Positions 1-8,037 of a stretch of DNA of 64,000 bases are shown here, in pieces. The position numbers and the translations under genes were made by a program. Every line of letters starts with the position of its first letter. Within the stretch, counting starts at the first letter, position 1. This DNA is from JABMNT01 sp048262255 (GTDB lineage Bacteria > Pseudomonadota > Alphaproteobacteria > Rhodospirillales > Casp-alpha2): NCBI GenBank assembly GCA_048262255.1, contig JBLXFH010000002.1, positions 186,001 through 250,000 of the forward strand, in the 5' to 3' direction. The notes under the pieces are model-generated. The model saw only the letters and a program-made list of their open reading frames with translations, made no database searches and was not told the origin of the DNA.

Positions 1-2361
1 CAGATTAACAAAAGTATGGCCGTCCATACCCGGCATGATAACATCGGAGACAATCAGATTGATCGTCTGCTCGCTGGCATTGATCGTATCTAGTGCGTTT
101 TCGCCATTTTCAGCTTCAAGCACATTGTAGCCCTTATTGCGGAGAGCACGCGAGGCAAACATCCGCACCGCATCTTCATCTTCAACCAGCAGAATTGTCC
201 CCTGCCCCGTCAGGTCCGCATCCGACACCGCCGGTTTAAGCGGTTTTTGTATATCGCCGTCCGGCGCAGCTTCATCAAGAGCGGCTGGACCATCGTCAAA
301 TGCTGGCAAATACAGGCTAAAGGTCGTGCCTTCGCCCGGAGCACTGTCAACAAAGATAAAACCACCCGTCTGATGGATGATCCCGTAGACGGTGGACAGG
401 CCCAGTCCGGTTCCTGACCCCACTTCCTTGGTGGTGAAGAAAGGCTCGAAAATCCGGTCCAGATTCTCCTTTGATATACCTTCACCGGTATCAATCACCT
501 CGATAAGCGCATAGCGCCCTGCAGGCATCAGGTCGTGACCACGCTGCACCGGCTCGTTCAACAGGGTTTCCGATGATCGGATGGTCACTGAACCGCCGCC
601 CGGCATGGCGTCGCGGGCATTGACCGCCAGATTGATGATCACCTGATCAAACTGCCCGCGGTCGGCTTTCACAGCAGGGACGGATTTGCCCTGCTCGATA
701 TTCAGCGTCACGGTCTCACCGATCAGCCGACGCAGCAGGTTCGACAAATCGCTGAGCAGGTCGTAAACCTCAAGCCGGACCGGAGCTAGGGTCTGCTTGC
801 GCGAAAAGGCCAGCAATTGCCGGACCAGATTGGTCGCCCGGTTGGCGTTCTGGCGGATATGCTGAATATCCTCAAAGGAGGGATCATCCGGGCCATGGCG
901 TTGCAACAGGAGGTCGCTGAACCCGATCATCGCCGTCAGCAGATTATTGAAATCATGCGCAACACCGCCCGCCAATTGTCCGACAGCCTGCATTTTCTGG
1001 GACTGTGTAAACTGCACTTCCAGGTTTTTCTGTTCCGTCATGTTGATCAAATGCAGAGCCAGGCCAACCACTTCCCCGCTCTCATCGACAACCCGGCTGA
1101 CATAGGAATCGGTCACCAGCTCGCGCTCACCCGATGCCGGCAGGCGAATTTCAAGTTGCGCACCGCGTGAGATGCCCATGACGATTTTTGACATACAGGC
1201 CGCAAGGTCGCTGCGATCTTCCTTGGCGATCCAGTCCGAAAAGGGTTTGCCGATGCAGGAGTCCCGATGGATGCCGATGAGCTTCGGGAAGGCCCGGTTG
1301 CAGTCGCTGATCACGCCTTCCAAATTCAATGTCACGATGGCGACCGGTGCCTCATCGTAAAGCCATTCAATATTGCCTGTCGCCATCGCCTGGGGGTCCC
1401 CGGCTATCTGACCTGCGCCAGCAGTGGCTGCCTGTTCGTTGAGGGCGTCGCGCACCGGGTCACGCCAGACCAGATCGCGCAAGACAATCGAGCGGGTATA
1501 GGCGACATCGCCATTGGCGTCGTCCATTTGTGACTGCTCCAGAGCAACCGGGAAGGTCCGGCCTTCCGCATCCTTGAGCACCAAATCTTCTTCGCCCCCC
1601 ACTTCATCGATAAATTCGGCAAAGGCCATGCCGCGCATGCGGTCCGGCGGCAGGCCGATCCAACGGGCAAACGTCTGGTTCACATACTGCATGATCCCTT
1701 CGCCGTCGGCTGAGAAAAACCCGACCGGCAGCAAATCAAGAAAATCGGAGATACGCTCTTCTTCGGCATAACGTACGGCCTCGACTTCGCGCTGTGAGGT
1801 TATATCTTCAACCCGCCACAATGCACCAACGACAACCTCGCCTTTTTGTCGGATCGGGGCCGCACTCAGGCGCCGCCATTCATCGTTGACGACGCCGCGG
1901 CGAACGGCAAACTCCACATGGCCGGAAGTTCCGTCGCGTACGCCTGACTGCAGGCGCAGAATATGCGCACCGTCCTGATCCGCAACCCCGTCAATGACAG
2001 CTTCTAAGGAAGGGACACGCCGCGCCGCATCATTAGATCCTGCAAAAGACAGCAGGCGGTGAAAACTCGGGTTGCTATACAAAAATGTACCATCCGGTGC
2101 CGTCAGCAGATACCCCTCGGGGCTGCTATCCATTGCCTTACCCAGCAAAGCGGCTTGCGGCCCCGCACCGAATCGACGCCCGGCAAAGAAAACCGAAAGC
2201 AGCAAGAAACCCAAGGCGCCCAGACCAAGGCCACCGGCAATTTCAAATGCCTGAGGGTGGCTCCATTGAACTGTAACGATCATGCCCCCGGTAATCAGGG
2301 CCAACACCAGCCAAATGGTCGGGCGCGCGATAAAGGACGGGGGTTTCCCAGACGAATTCAT
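1..2361 (-). CDS. cckA: CckA-type hybrid sensor histidine kinase, 3' end cut by window
   Basis: Membrane hybrid kinase/phosphatase that, in the known family, phosphorylates CtrA and CpdR through ChpT. I translated 787 in-frame codons from ATG 2361 to the window edge. Two membrane helices lie near residues 13-62, followed by PAS-like regions (about 70-200, 205-300 and 327-455). The H-box GGVAHDFNNLL has its phospho-His at about 469. An N-box (NLAVNARDAMPGGG), G-boxes and a receiver domain follow, with SDVIMPGMDG giving Asp about 773. The C-terminal end of the receiver is missing. The AHDFNN H-box and the order PAS-kinase-receiver are typical of CckA. It lies 26 bases downstream of flhB on the same strand and may be cotranscribed. 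CckA identity is strong; another CckA-like hybrid kinase is the alternative. Confidence 0.9.
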   Translation of the reverse strand, partial: MNSSGKPPSFIARPTIWLVLALITGGMIVTVQWSHPQAFEIAGGLGLGALGFLLLSVFFAGRRFGAGPQAALLGKAMDSSPEGYLLTAPDGTFLYSNPSFHRLLSFAGSNDAARRVPSLEAVIDGVADQDGAHILRLQSGVRDGTSGHVEFAVRRGVVNDEWRRLSAAPIRQKGEVVVGALWRVEDITSQREVEAVRYAEEERISDFLDLLPVGFFSADGEGIMQYVNQTFARWIGLPPDRMRGMAFAEFIDEVGGEEDLVLKDAEGRTFPVALEQSQMDDANGDVAYTRSIVLRDLVWRDPVRDALNEQAATAGAGQIAGDPQAMATGNIEWLYDEAPVAIVTLNLEGVISDCNRAFPKLIGIHRDSCIGKPFSDWIAKEDRSDLAACMSKIVMGISRGAQLEIRLPASGERELVTDSYVSRVVDESGEVVGLALHLINMTEQKNLEVQFTQSQKMQAVGQLAGGVAHDFNNLLTAMIGFSDLLLQRHGPDDPSFEDIQHIRQNANRATNLVRQLLAFSRKQTLAPVRLEVYDLLSDLSNLLRRLIGETVTLNIEQGKSVPAVKADRGQFDQVIINLAVNARDAMPGGGSVTIRSSETLLNEPVQRGHDLMPAGRYALIEVIDTGEGISKENLDRIFEPFFTTKEVGSGTGLGLSTVYGIIHQTGGFIFVDSAPGEGTTFSLYLPAFDDGPAALDEAAPDGDIQKPLKPAVSDADLTGQGTILLVEDEDAVRMFASRALRNKGYNVLEAENGENALDTINASEQTINLIVSDVIMPGMDGHTFVNL

Positions 2362-2387
2362 ACTTGGCGTTCTTTACTATCAGGTCT

Positions 2388-3455
2388 TTAATTTAATTTG
2401 CCACGTTGCCGCATCACAAACCCGATGACTTCCGCCACCGCCGTAAAGTGTTCGGACGGAATCTCTTCATCGATTTCAACCGATGCATAGAGGGCGCGGG
2501 CAAGCGGCGGATTTTCAACGATGGGGATGTCGTTGTCTTCCGCCATTTCGCGGATACGAAAGGCCAGGTGGTCGACCCCTTTTGCGACAAGTTTCGGTGC
2601 CGACATCGATTCCATCTTGTACTCCAGGGCAACGGAAAAGTGTGTTGGGTTGGTGATGATCACATCGGCATTGGGCACGGAATCCATCATCCGCTGCTGC
2701 GCCCGCTCAGCACGAATCTGTCGAATTCGAGCTTTTACCTGCGGGTCACCATCGGATTGTTTGTGCTCATCCTTGACCTCCTGCTTCGACATCCGCATTT
2801 CCTTGGAATGCTTCATTTTCTGGTAAATCAGGTCAAGTCCGGCAATCACCGTCATCACCGCGACCGTTGCCGCGGCCAAATAGATGGCAATTTCATGAAT
2901 GCGGTCCAGGGAATAGAGAAAGTCCATTTGCGCAATCAATTCGATATCCGCAAGCAACGGCAGAGCCAAACCAAAAGAGACAACGCCGACAAGCGTCAGC
3001 TTGGCCAGGCCCTTCAAAAACTCGACGACCGTGGTCGAAGAGAACATCCGCTTGACCCCTTTGAGCAACGAAATCTTGCTGAAATCGGGTTTGATTTTCG
3101 AGGGGCTCCAGATCAACCCGAACTGACCAACATTGGAAGCAAAGGCCAATACCAACAACATCAGAAACAGCGGTGCGAGAATTATTCCTATATCGATGAT
3201 CGTGTCGGACATAACTTTGCGGAGGTGGTCAAAATCAATAGCGATGGCATGTGGGCTCTCAATAAAAACCCGACTTACTTTTCGGATGCTCGTCGCCATA
3301 TAGGGTGCCAGAATCACCAGCCCCGCCGTTCCACCCAACAAAACGGCCCAGCTCTTGATTTCCTGTGATTGCGCAACCTGTCCCTTACCGCGCGCGTCTT
3401 GCAGTTTTTTCTCGGTCGGGTCTTCTGTTTTTGAGGCGTCGTCTTCGTCAGCCAT
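2388..3455 (-). CDS. flhB: Flagellar export switch protein FlhB
   Basis: Inner-membrane component of the flagellar type III export gate that switches substrate specificity from hook to filament. The 355-residue protein has the family N-terminus (SKTEDPTEKKLQDARGKGQ), four membrane segments in the first 220 residues and a cytoplasmic autocleavage motif NPTH, with cleavage expected between Asn269 and Pro270. The length matches the family. It is the last flagellar gene of the minus-strand operon flgB-flgC-fliE-fliQ-fliR-flhB and precedes cckA. A second FlhB C-terminal-like gene lies at 6066 on the other strand. Confidence 0.97.
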   Translation of the reverse strand: MADEDDASKTEDPTEKKLQDARGKGQVAQSQEIKSWAVLLGGTAGLVILAPYMATSIRKVSRVFIESPHAIAIDFDHLRKVMSDTIIDIGIILAPLFLMLLVLAFASNVGQFGLIWSPSKIKPDFSKISLLKGVKRMFSSTTVVEFLKGLAKLTLVGVVSFGLALPLLADIELIAQMDFLYSLDRIHEIAIYLAAATVAVMTVIAGLDLIYQKMKHSKEMRMSKQEVKDEHKQSDGDPQVKARIRQIRAERAQQRMMDSVPNADVIITNPTHFSVALEYKMESMSAPKLVAKGVDHLAFRIREMAEDNDIPIVENPPLARALYASVEIDEEIPSEHFTAVAEVIGFVMRQRGKLN

Positions 3456-3488
3456 GCTCTCTCTATCTCTTTAAACCAAGCGTCTGGG

Positions 3489-4247
3489 CTACAGTGTAAA
3501 CGATATGTAGGCCTCCTGAAAATAACTCATAAACACCAGAAGTATGCCTGAAGTCGCCACGGCAAGCACCCACATTTGTACGGCGATCTGCAGTGGCATA
3601 CCGAAGAAGAAAACCTGCAACTGCGGCATCAGTCGGCCAAGCAGACCGAGCCCGATATAGTAGGTCAAGGCAACAATGATAAACGGCGCCGACATTTGCA
3701 GGGCGATGGCAAAACTGTCGGCAACTTTTCGCGCCAAAAAAAGCGCCATGTCTTCCGTCATCATGTCACCGCCGGGAACAAAAAGGCTATAACTGTCGAC
3801 AACCGCCGTTAACATCAGGTAGTGGAAATCGGCAACAAACAGCAAAACCAGCCCCGTTGTCATAAGAAAAGCGGAAATCGTTGAGCTTTGCTGTTCGGAT
3901 ATGGCGTCATTGATCATGGCATTGGCCATTGAGGCGGAATAGGCAATAAGCGTACCGGCCGATTGCAGGGAACTAATTAAAATACGCCCGATCGTTCCAA
4001 AAAATGCCCCAATCACAATCTCACCAATCAGCAGGAGTGACATTTCCGTTACATTCCCCGGCATGACCGGCAGCGAAGCCATCAGCATAGGTGATACGGC
4101 AAAACTGACGGCCATAGCGATGGCCAGACTGAAGCGGGGCGAAACGAAAGCCGAACTGAAGCCCGGGAGCAACGCAATTGCGCTCCCGACGCGGGCAAAA
4201 ATCAGGAAAAAGCCAAAGACGTTCAGTTCTAGGAGTTCAGCCAGCAT
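3489..4247 (-). CDS. fliR: Flagellar biosynthesis protein FliR
   Basis: Core membrane subunit of the flagellar export gate (FliPQR). The 252-residue protein starts MLAELLELNVFGFFLIFARVG and is almost entirely hydrophobic, with about six membrane helices, as expected for FliR (about 255-260 residues). It sits between fliQ, 6 bases upstream, and flhB, 33 bases downstream, which is the usual fliQ-fliR-flhB order. There is no sign of truncation or fusion. Confidence 0.95.
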   Translation of the reverse strand: MLAELLELNVFGFFLIFARVGSAIALLPGFSSAFVSPRFSLAIAMAVSFAVSPMLMASLPVMPGNVTEMSLLLIGEIVIGAFFGTIGRILISSLQSAGTLIAYSASMANAMINDAISEQQSSTISAFLMTTGLVLLFVADFHYLMLTAVVDSYSLFVPGGDMMTEDMALFLARKVADSFAIALQMSAPFIIVALTYYIGLGLLGRLMPQLQVFFFGMPLQIAVQMWVLAVATSGILLVFMSYFQEAYISFTL

Positions 4248-4253
4248 ACGGCA

Positions 4254-4520
4254 TCATCCAAGGGTAACCATACGCTCAAAAAGGGCTATTGTGAATTCTT
4301 TCAGGTTTGACAGCATATACGGAAGCGTAATGATGACCGCGGCAAAAATGACGATAATCTTGGGGACGAATGTCAGGGTCATTTCCTGAATGGTGGTGAG
4401 CGCCTGAAAAAGCGCAATGACCAAACCAATGCCCAAGCCAGCCATCATGATGGGACCTGATATTTTCAGGATCACCCACATGGCCTGTGTGCCAATTTCA
4501 ATTACGGTTGTTTCATTCAT
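4254..4520 (-). CDS. fliQ: Flagellar biosynthesis protein FliQ
   Basis: Small export-gate subunit. It has 88 residues, two hydrophobic helices (about 15-40 and 50-75) and the family-typical stretch GIGLVIALFQALTTIQEMTL. Length and position directly before fliR are diagnostic. Only 6 bases separate its stop from the fliR start, so translational coupling is likely. The fliP partner lies in the divergent operon at 7129, so the FliPQR core is encoded from two transcripts. Confidence 0.95.
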   Translation of the reverse strand: MNETTVIEIGTQAMWVILKISGPIMMAGLGIGLVIALFQALTTIQEMTLTFVPKIIVIFAAVIITLPYMLSNLKEFTIALFERMVTLG

Positions 4521-4578
4521 CGGCTTTCCTCACGACGTCACAATACATGCCATACCGAGACGCCTGAGTATAGGCCTT

Positions 4579-4899
4579 CTACATGGGCATACGAATGATT
4601 TCTTTATAGGCGTCGATGACTTTGTCGCGAACCGTGACAACGGTTTTCAATGCGATTTCGGCTTCGGCAACAGCTGTAACCACTTGATTAATGTCGGCCC
4701 GGTCGTTGATGCCCGCAATGGACAACTGCTCGCCCCTTTCACCAATCCGGACCGCTTCCTGAATGGCGTTTTTCACGAGGCCAGCAAAATCACCCTGATT
4801 CAGAGCATCGTTGGCTTTCGTATTTTCATTCGACATGCCGCGCGACGCCGATTTATAGGCATTGACCGCACTCATGTAGTTTTGTGCTGGTGTTGGCAT
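4579..4899 (-). CDS. fliE: Flagellar hook-basal body protein FliE
   Basis: FliE joins the MS ring to the proximal rod and is needed early for rod export. The 106-residue protein has the conserved FliE C-terminal part (GEQLSIAGINDRADINQVV, then AEIALKTVVTVRDKVIDAYKEI and the terminal RMPM). It lies between flgC and fliQ in the minus-strand operon, a common alphaproteobacterial arrangement. Spacing to fliQ is 58 bases. Confidence 0.93.
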   Translation of the reverse strand: MPTPAQNYMSAVNAYKSASRGMSNENTKANDALNQGDFAGLVKNAIQEAVRIGERGEQLSIAGINDRADINQVVTAVAEAEIALKTVVTVRDKVIDAYKEIIRMPM

Positions 4900-4972
4900 T
4901 TTTTATTCCTTTGTTCCCGTTCTCAGGCGTTTGCCTCTGACGCGGCGAAAGCCTTATTTATTTTGATGCGCC

Positions 4973-5383
4973 CTATCGAAGGACGTCGATGGTTCCGTTA
5001 AGCATGGCCTTAGAGGCCTTGATGATCTGCAAATTGGCCTCATAGGACCGCTGCGCTTCTCGCATGTCGGCCATTTCCACCAAAGAATTTACGTTTGGTG
5101 TCAGCACATACCCGTCTTCATCCGCGGCCGGATGATTTGGATCGAACTTCTTTCCGAAGTCTGACTGGTCCGGCTTGATGGAACGGACCTTGACCGTATC
5201 CAGCCCCATCGCCCGGTTGAGTTCGTTTTTAAACGTAATGACTTTGCGCCGGTAAGGCTTTCCGTTGGCATCCTGTGGCAGCGAATCGGCGTTGGCGAGG
5301 TTTTCCGAAATCACCCGTAGTCGTGACCCCTGTGCCTGCATACCGGCCGCTGAAATCCGCATTGTCTTAATAATATCATCCAT
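4973..5383 (-). CDS. flgC: Flagellar basal-body rod protein FlgC
   Basis: Proximal rod subunit exported through the flagellar apparatus. The 136-residue protein has the rod-family N-terminal pattern (MRISAAGMQAQGSRLRVISE followed by NLANADS) and the C-terminal helix around NSLVEMADMREAQRSYEANL with a closing heptad region. No cleavable signal is present, as expected for type III export substrates. It follows flgB by 33 bases. Confidence 0.95.
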   Translation of the reverse strand: MDDIIKTMRISAAGMQAQGSRLRVISENLANADSLPQDANGKPYRRKVITFKNELNRAMGLDTVKVRSIKPDQSDFGKKFDPNHPAADEDGYVLTPNVNSLVEMADMREAQRSYEANLQIIKASKAMLNGTIDVLR

Positions 5384-5416
5384 TTTTTATTCCGTTCTCT
5401 ACAGCTCGGTTACGGC

Positions 5417-5818
5417 TTATCGGCCCAGCGCCATCATGAACATCTGGATATGTTTTTTATAAATATTGGTGGTGAACTGGTGATTGATCTGGGATTCATT
5501 GACTTTCGCCATTTGCTCCTCAAGCACAACCGAGTTGCCGTTGGGTGCTGTCTCAAAAGGCGAACGCACCTTTTGTTCGGAGAAATCGCGGATGCGTTTG
5601 CGCTCGCCGGGCAAATGATTGGACTCGCTCGCTACCATATTGAGTTGCATGGATTCACGCCGCAGAATTTCCTTGAATTTATAACTTTTCAGATCCATTG
5701 CTCGGTATTTCGGGGTATCTGCATTGGCGATATTTTGCGCCAACACTTCCTGACGTTGGGTAAGCCAGGCAAGGCGTTTACGTACCGATGCGAAAAGTGT
5801 GATATCATCCATACTCAT
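5417..5818 (-). CDS. flgB: Flagellar basal-body rod protein FlgB
   Basis: Proximal rod protein and first gene of the minus-strand flagellar operon. The 133-residue protein carries the rod signature QEVLAQNIANADTPKYRAMD near residues 23-42 and a C-terminal NHQFTTNIYKKHIQMFMMAL helix. The promoter should lie in the 247-base gap shared with the divergent flhX operon, where two CtrA-like sites are visible. Confidence 0.95.
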   Translation of the reverse strand: MSMDDITLFASVRKRLAWLTQRQEVLAQNIANADTPKYRAMDLKSYKFKEILRRESMQLNMVASESNHLPGERKRIRDFSEQKVRSPFETAPNGNSVVLEEQMAKVNESQINHQFTTNIYKKHIQMFMMALGR

Positions 5819-5916
5819 AACGGGCGTTCCTTCAAACCTTCATTCGATGTGGGCCGGGTGAACTCCCCAACTCCGATTGTCACCGAATTTCCACTAGGCA
5901 TTATCTGCCGGGAGTC

Positions 5917-5931
5917 TTAACAACCCGTTAC
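5917..5931 (+). promoter_or_regulatory. CtrA-like site TTAA-N7-TTAC
   Basis: The sequence reads TTAA, seven bases, TTAC, matching 7 of 8 positions of the alphaproteobacterial CtrA consensus TTAA-N7-TTAA. It lies 99 bases upstream of flgB (minus strand), in the gap between two flagellar operons. Site assignment is by pattern only. Confidence 0.45.
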
Positions 5932-5994
5932 CAACACCCTGGTTATGAGAAACAAGTTGGCTATTCATCATTAGACACCCACACGCCATCGCTT

Positions 5995-6009
5995 TTAGAT
6001 ATTTGTTAA
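5995..6009 (+). promoter_or_regulatory. CtrA-like site TTAG-N7-TTAA
   Basis: Second near-consensus CtrA pattern (7 of 8 positions) in the same gap, 57 bases upstream of the flhX start. Two such sites in one short divergent flagellar promoter region, with cckA in the same neighbourhood, suggest CckA-CtrA control of these operons. Confidence 0.45.
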
Positions 6010-6065
6010 ACTATGATGTTCACATTGTGATCCTGTAATCTGAGCAACACGGGAATGAGGGTCCG

Positions 6066-6494
6066 TTGGCCGAGAAAAAAACACAACCATCCAGCATGTC
6101 GGCGCCGCCATCAACAGCCGATGCCGTGGCCGTGGCCATCAAACAGCAAGATGGCCCCGAACAGGCACCAACTGTCATCGCGGGCGGTCGTGGACGGGTC
6201 GCTGAACAAATTCTGGAAATCGCTTTTTCCCATGGCATTAAAGTACGTGAAGATGCCGATTTGGCGCAAATGCTGTCGGTTGTTGATGTCGATTCAGAAA
6301 TACCGCTCGAAGCCTTTGCAATTGTTGCTGAAATTCTGACCTACGTGTATGAAGCAAACAACGCCATGAGCCCGGCCTCGTCTTCCCCTCCACCAGACGA
6401 TGCCGGTCATCCGTCGGCGGCGCGGCTGAATCCGGACGAACTGGCGGCCGCATGGATGGCAAATAAAGGGAATAGAGATGACGGATCCGATTGA
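6066..6494 (+). CDS. flhX: FlhB C-terminal-domain homolog (FlhX-type)
   Basis: This 142-residue protein resembles the cytoplasmic C-terminal domain of FlhB. GRVAEQILEIAFSHGIKVRE and VDSEIPLEAFAIVAEIL align with the end of FlhB in this window (LAFRIREMAEDNDIPIVE, EIPSEHFTAVAEVI). It has no membrane segments and no NPTH cleavage motif. Such stand-alone copies (FlhX, FlhBc) are known in other flagellated bacteria and may substitute for or modulate the FlhB cytoplasmic domain. The start is TTG 6066 with GAGG five bases upstream; the ATG at 6055 is out of frame. The N-terminal 35 residues and the C-terminal 40 look disordered. It is the first gene of the plus-strand operon. Confidence 0.85.
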   Translation: MAEKKTQPSSMSAPPSTADAVAVAIKQQDGPEQAPTVIAGGRGRVAEQILEIAFSHGIKVREDADLAQMLSVVDVDSEIPLEAFAIVAEILTYVYEANNAMSPASSSPPPDDAGHPSAARLNPDELAAAWMANKGNRDDGSD

Positions 6495-6780
6495 ACAGCT
6501 CGATGCAATATCCGCGATGATCAGCGAGGCGCGCGACGCCGTCTCCGGTGGTGAATACATTGATCTGACGGAAATTCAGGGGCTGGTTCAGGAAGTCTGT
6601 GAAGCCATCCAGAACGACCCACCGACCGATGGCGGGCAGGCCCATGAAAAGATTGTTGCCATGATCGAGAGCCTCAATGCTCTTGCCGCCGACCTGCAGA
6701 ATCAGCAAAAGGAAACCGGTGCAGATATCATCCGCAAGGCGGCGCGAAGATCCTATACAAAAAATCAGGATGAGTCCTGA
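6478..6780 (+). CDS. Small conserved-position flagellar-operon protein, function unknown
   Basis: I do not recognise a named family. The 100-residue acidic protein is mostly helical with no membrane segment and no cysteine. It looks like a helical-bundle protein (MTDPIEQLDAISAMISEARD at the start, a predicted helix around IVAMIESLNALAADLQNQQK) ending in a basic tail. It overlaps flhX by 17 bases, and fliO begins on its stop codon, so it is translated as part of the flhX-fliO-fliP operon. This placement suggests a flagellar chaperone or assembly factor; that is inference only. Confidence 0.8.
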   Translation: MTDPIEQLDAISAMISEARDAVSGGEYIDLTEIQGLVQEVCEAIQNDPPTDGGQAHEKIVAMIESLNALAADLQNQQKETGADIIRKAARRSYTKNQDES

Positions 6781-7154
6781 TGGATGTTGAAAACTACTTT
6801 CGTTTTGTACTCGCCCTCGTCTTTGTTCTGGGCCTGATCTGGCTGCTCGCCCTGACCGCCAGACGGTTCGGTCTTGGTTATCCCATCAACAAATCGCGGG
6901 TTGCCGGGACGCGGCGAGTGCAGATTGTCGAGACAGCCCCGGTTGACGGTCGCCGCCGCCTGATTCTGGTGCGGCGTGACAATGTGGAGCATTTACTGAT
7001 ACTGGGTCAGAATACGGAAACCGTTATTGAAACAGGTATTCCAATAACAATGGACACAGACGCCAATAGGCCCCTTCAACCTGATACGGAAGAGAGCCCC
7101 GCTCTATCATCAACTCCCCTATCAATCGATGGACAAAGCAAGAATGACAAATAA
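6780..7154 (+). CDS. fliO: Flagellar biosynthesis protein FliO
   Basis: FliO is a membrane scaffold needed for stable assembly of the FliP ring. The 124-residue protein has one N-terminal membrane helix (about residues 7-26), a basic segment GTRRVQIVETAPVDGRRRLI typical of FliO and a disordered acidic tail. Its ATG overlaps the TGA of the preceding gene by one base (TGATG), and it overlaps fliP. Size, topology and position directly before fliP support the call. Confidence 0.88.
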   Translation: MDVENYFRFVLALVFVLGLIWLLALTARRFGLGYPINKSRVAGTRRVQIVETAPVDGRRRLILVRRDNVEHLLILGQNTETVIETGIPITMDTDANRPLQPDTEESPALSSTPLSIDGQSKNDK

Positions 7155-7947
7155 CATGCCCCGGGAAACGGGCAAAAGACCTTGCTGGTTCAGAGCCTGG
7201 AAAGTTGTTTCCCTGCTGTCACTCGCAGGTCTTGCCGGCACTGCGCTTTTCTGGGCTTCCGATCCCGCTTATGCCCAGTCGCTGAACCTGGATTTCGGTG
7301 ATGGCGGCGGCGAGTCGACAGCGCGGCTTGTCCAGATCATCGCACTGGTCACCGTTTTAAGTCTGGCCCCCTCCATTTTGATCATGATGACGTCGTTTAT
7401 CCGCTTTATGGTCGTCCTGTCTTTTCTACGCTCCGCCATGGGCACGCAACAGACCCCGCCCAACCAGGTTCTGATGAGTCTGGCGCTTTTTCTGACCCTG
7501 TTCGTGATGATGCCAACGTTCCAACAGGCCTATGATCAGGGCATCCAACCGATGATCGAGGAAGAAATCGATGAAGTTCAGGCTTTTCAACGCACATTGG
7601 CGCCTTTTCATAACTTCATGATGAGTCATGTCCGGGAAAAGGACCTGGATCTTTTCGCCGGGATATCAGGCCTGCCGGAAGATCAGATCCGGGCCGACAA
7701 TATGCCGTTTCGCGTTTTGATCCCATCATTCATGATTTCCGAATTGCGGCGGGCTTTTGAGATCGGGTTTCTGGTCTTCGTCCCGTTTTTGATCATTGAT
7801 ATGGTGGTCGCGTCGGTTTTGATGGCCATGGGGATGATGATGCTTCCGCCCATTATTATTGCCCTACCGTTCAAGGTGATTTTCTTCGTACTTGTGGATG
7901 GCTGGTTCCTTGTCGTCGGCTCTCTGGTGCGCAGTTTCGGCGGGTAG
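7129..7947 (+). CDS. fliP: Flagellar biosynthesis protein FliP
   Basis: Main pore-forming subunit of the flagellar export gate. The protein has a cleavable-looking signal region (ending near residue 50 at AYAQS) and the FliP core with SFIRFMVVLSFLRSAMGTQQ and PPNQVLMSLALFLTLFVMMP. It ends in the hydrophobic block around MVVASVLMAMGMMMLPPIII. The first start, 7129, overlaps fliO by 26 bases. In-frame ATGs at 7144 and 7156 are also possible, giving 272, 267 or 263 residues. The N-terminus is longer than in E. coli FliP (245). Confidence 0.95.
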   Translation: MDKARMTNNMPRETGKRPCWFRAWKVVSLLSLAGLAGTALFWASDPAYAQSLNLDFGDGGGESTARLVQIIALVTVLSLAPSILIMMTSFIRFMVVLSFLRSAMGTQQTPPNQVLMSLALFLTLFVMMPTFQQAYDQGIQPMIEEEIDEVQAFQRTLAPFHNFMMSHVREKDLDLFAGISGLPEDQIRADNMPFRVLIPSFMISELRRAFEIGFLVFVPFLIIDMVVASVLMAMGMMMLPPIIIALPFKVIFFVLVDGWFLVVGSLVRSFGG

Positions 7948-8037
7948 CCTTCACATCGTATTTTGTATGGGTTATCTCTTGATTTTCTGGTGACTTTCCA
8001 ACACTCTAGCTGAATCTTTAATAAACTGTGCCAGGGC

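Noticed and set aside
2406..3368. Long open frame antisense to flhB (320 codons)
   Set aside because: It lies wholly opposite a clear FlhB gene and its translation resembles no family; it is a product of GC-rich codon use.
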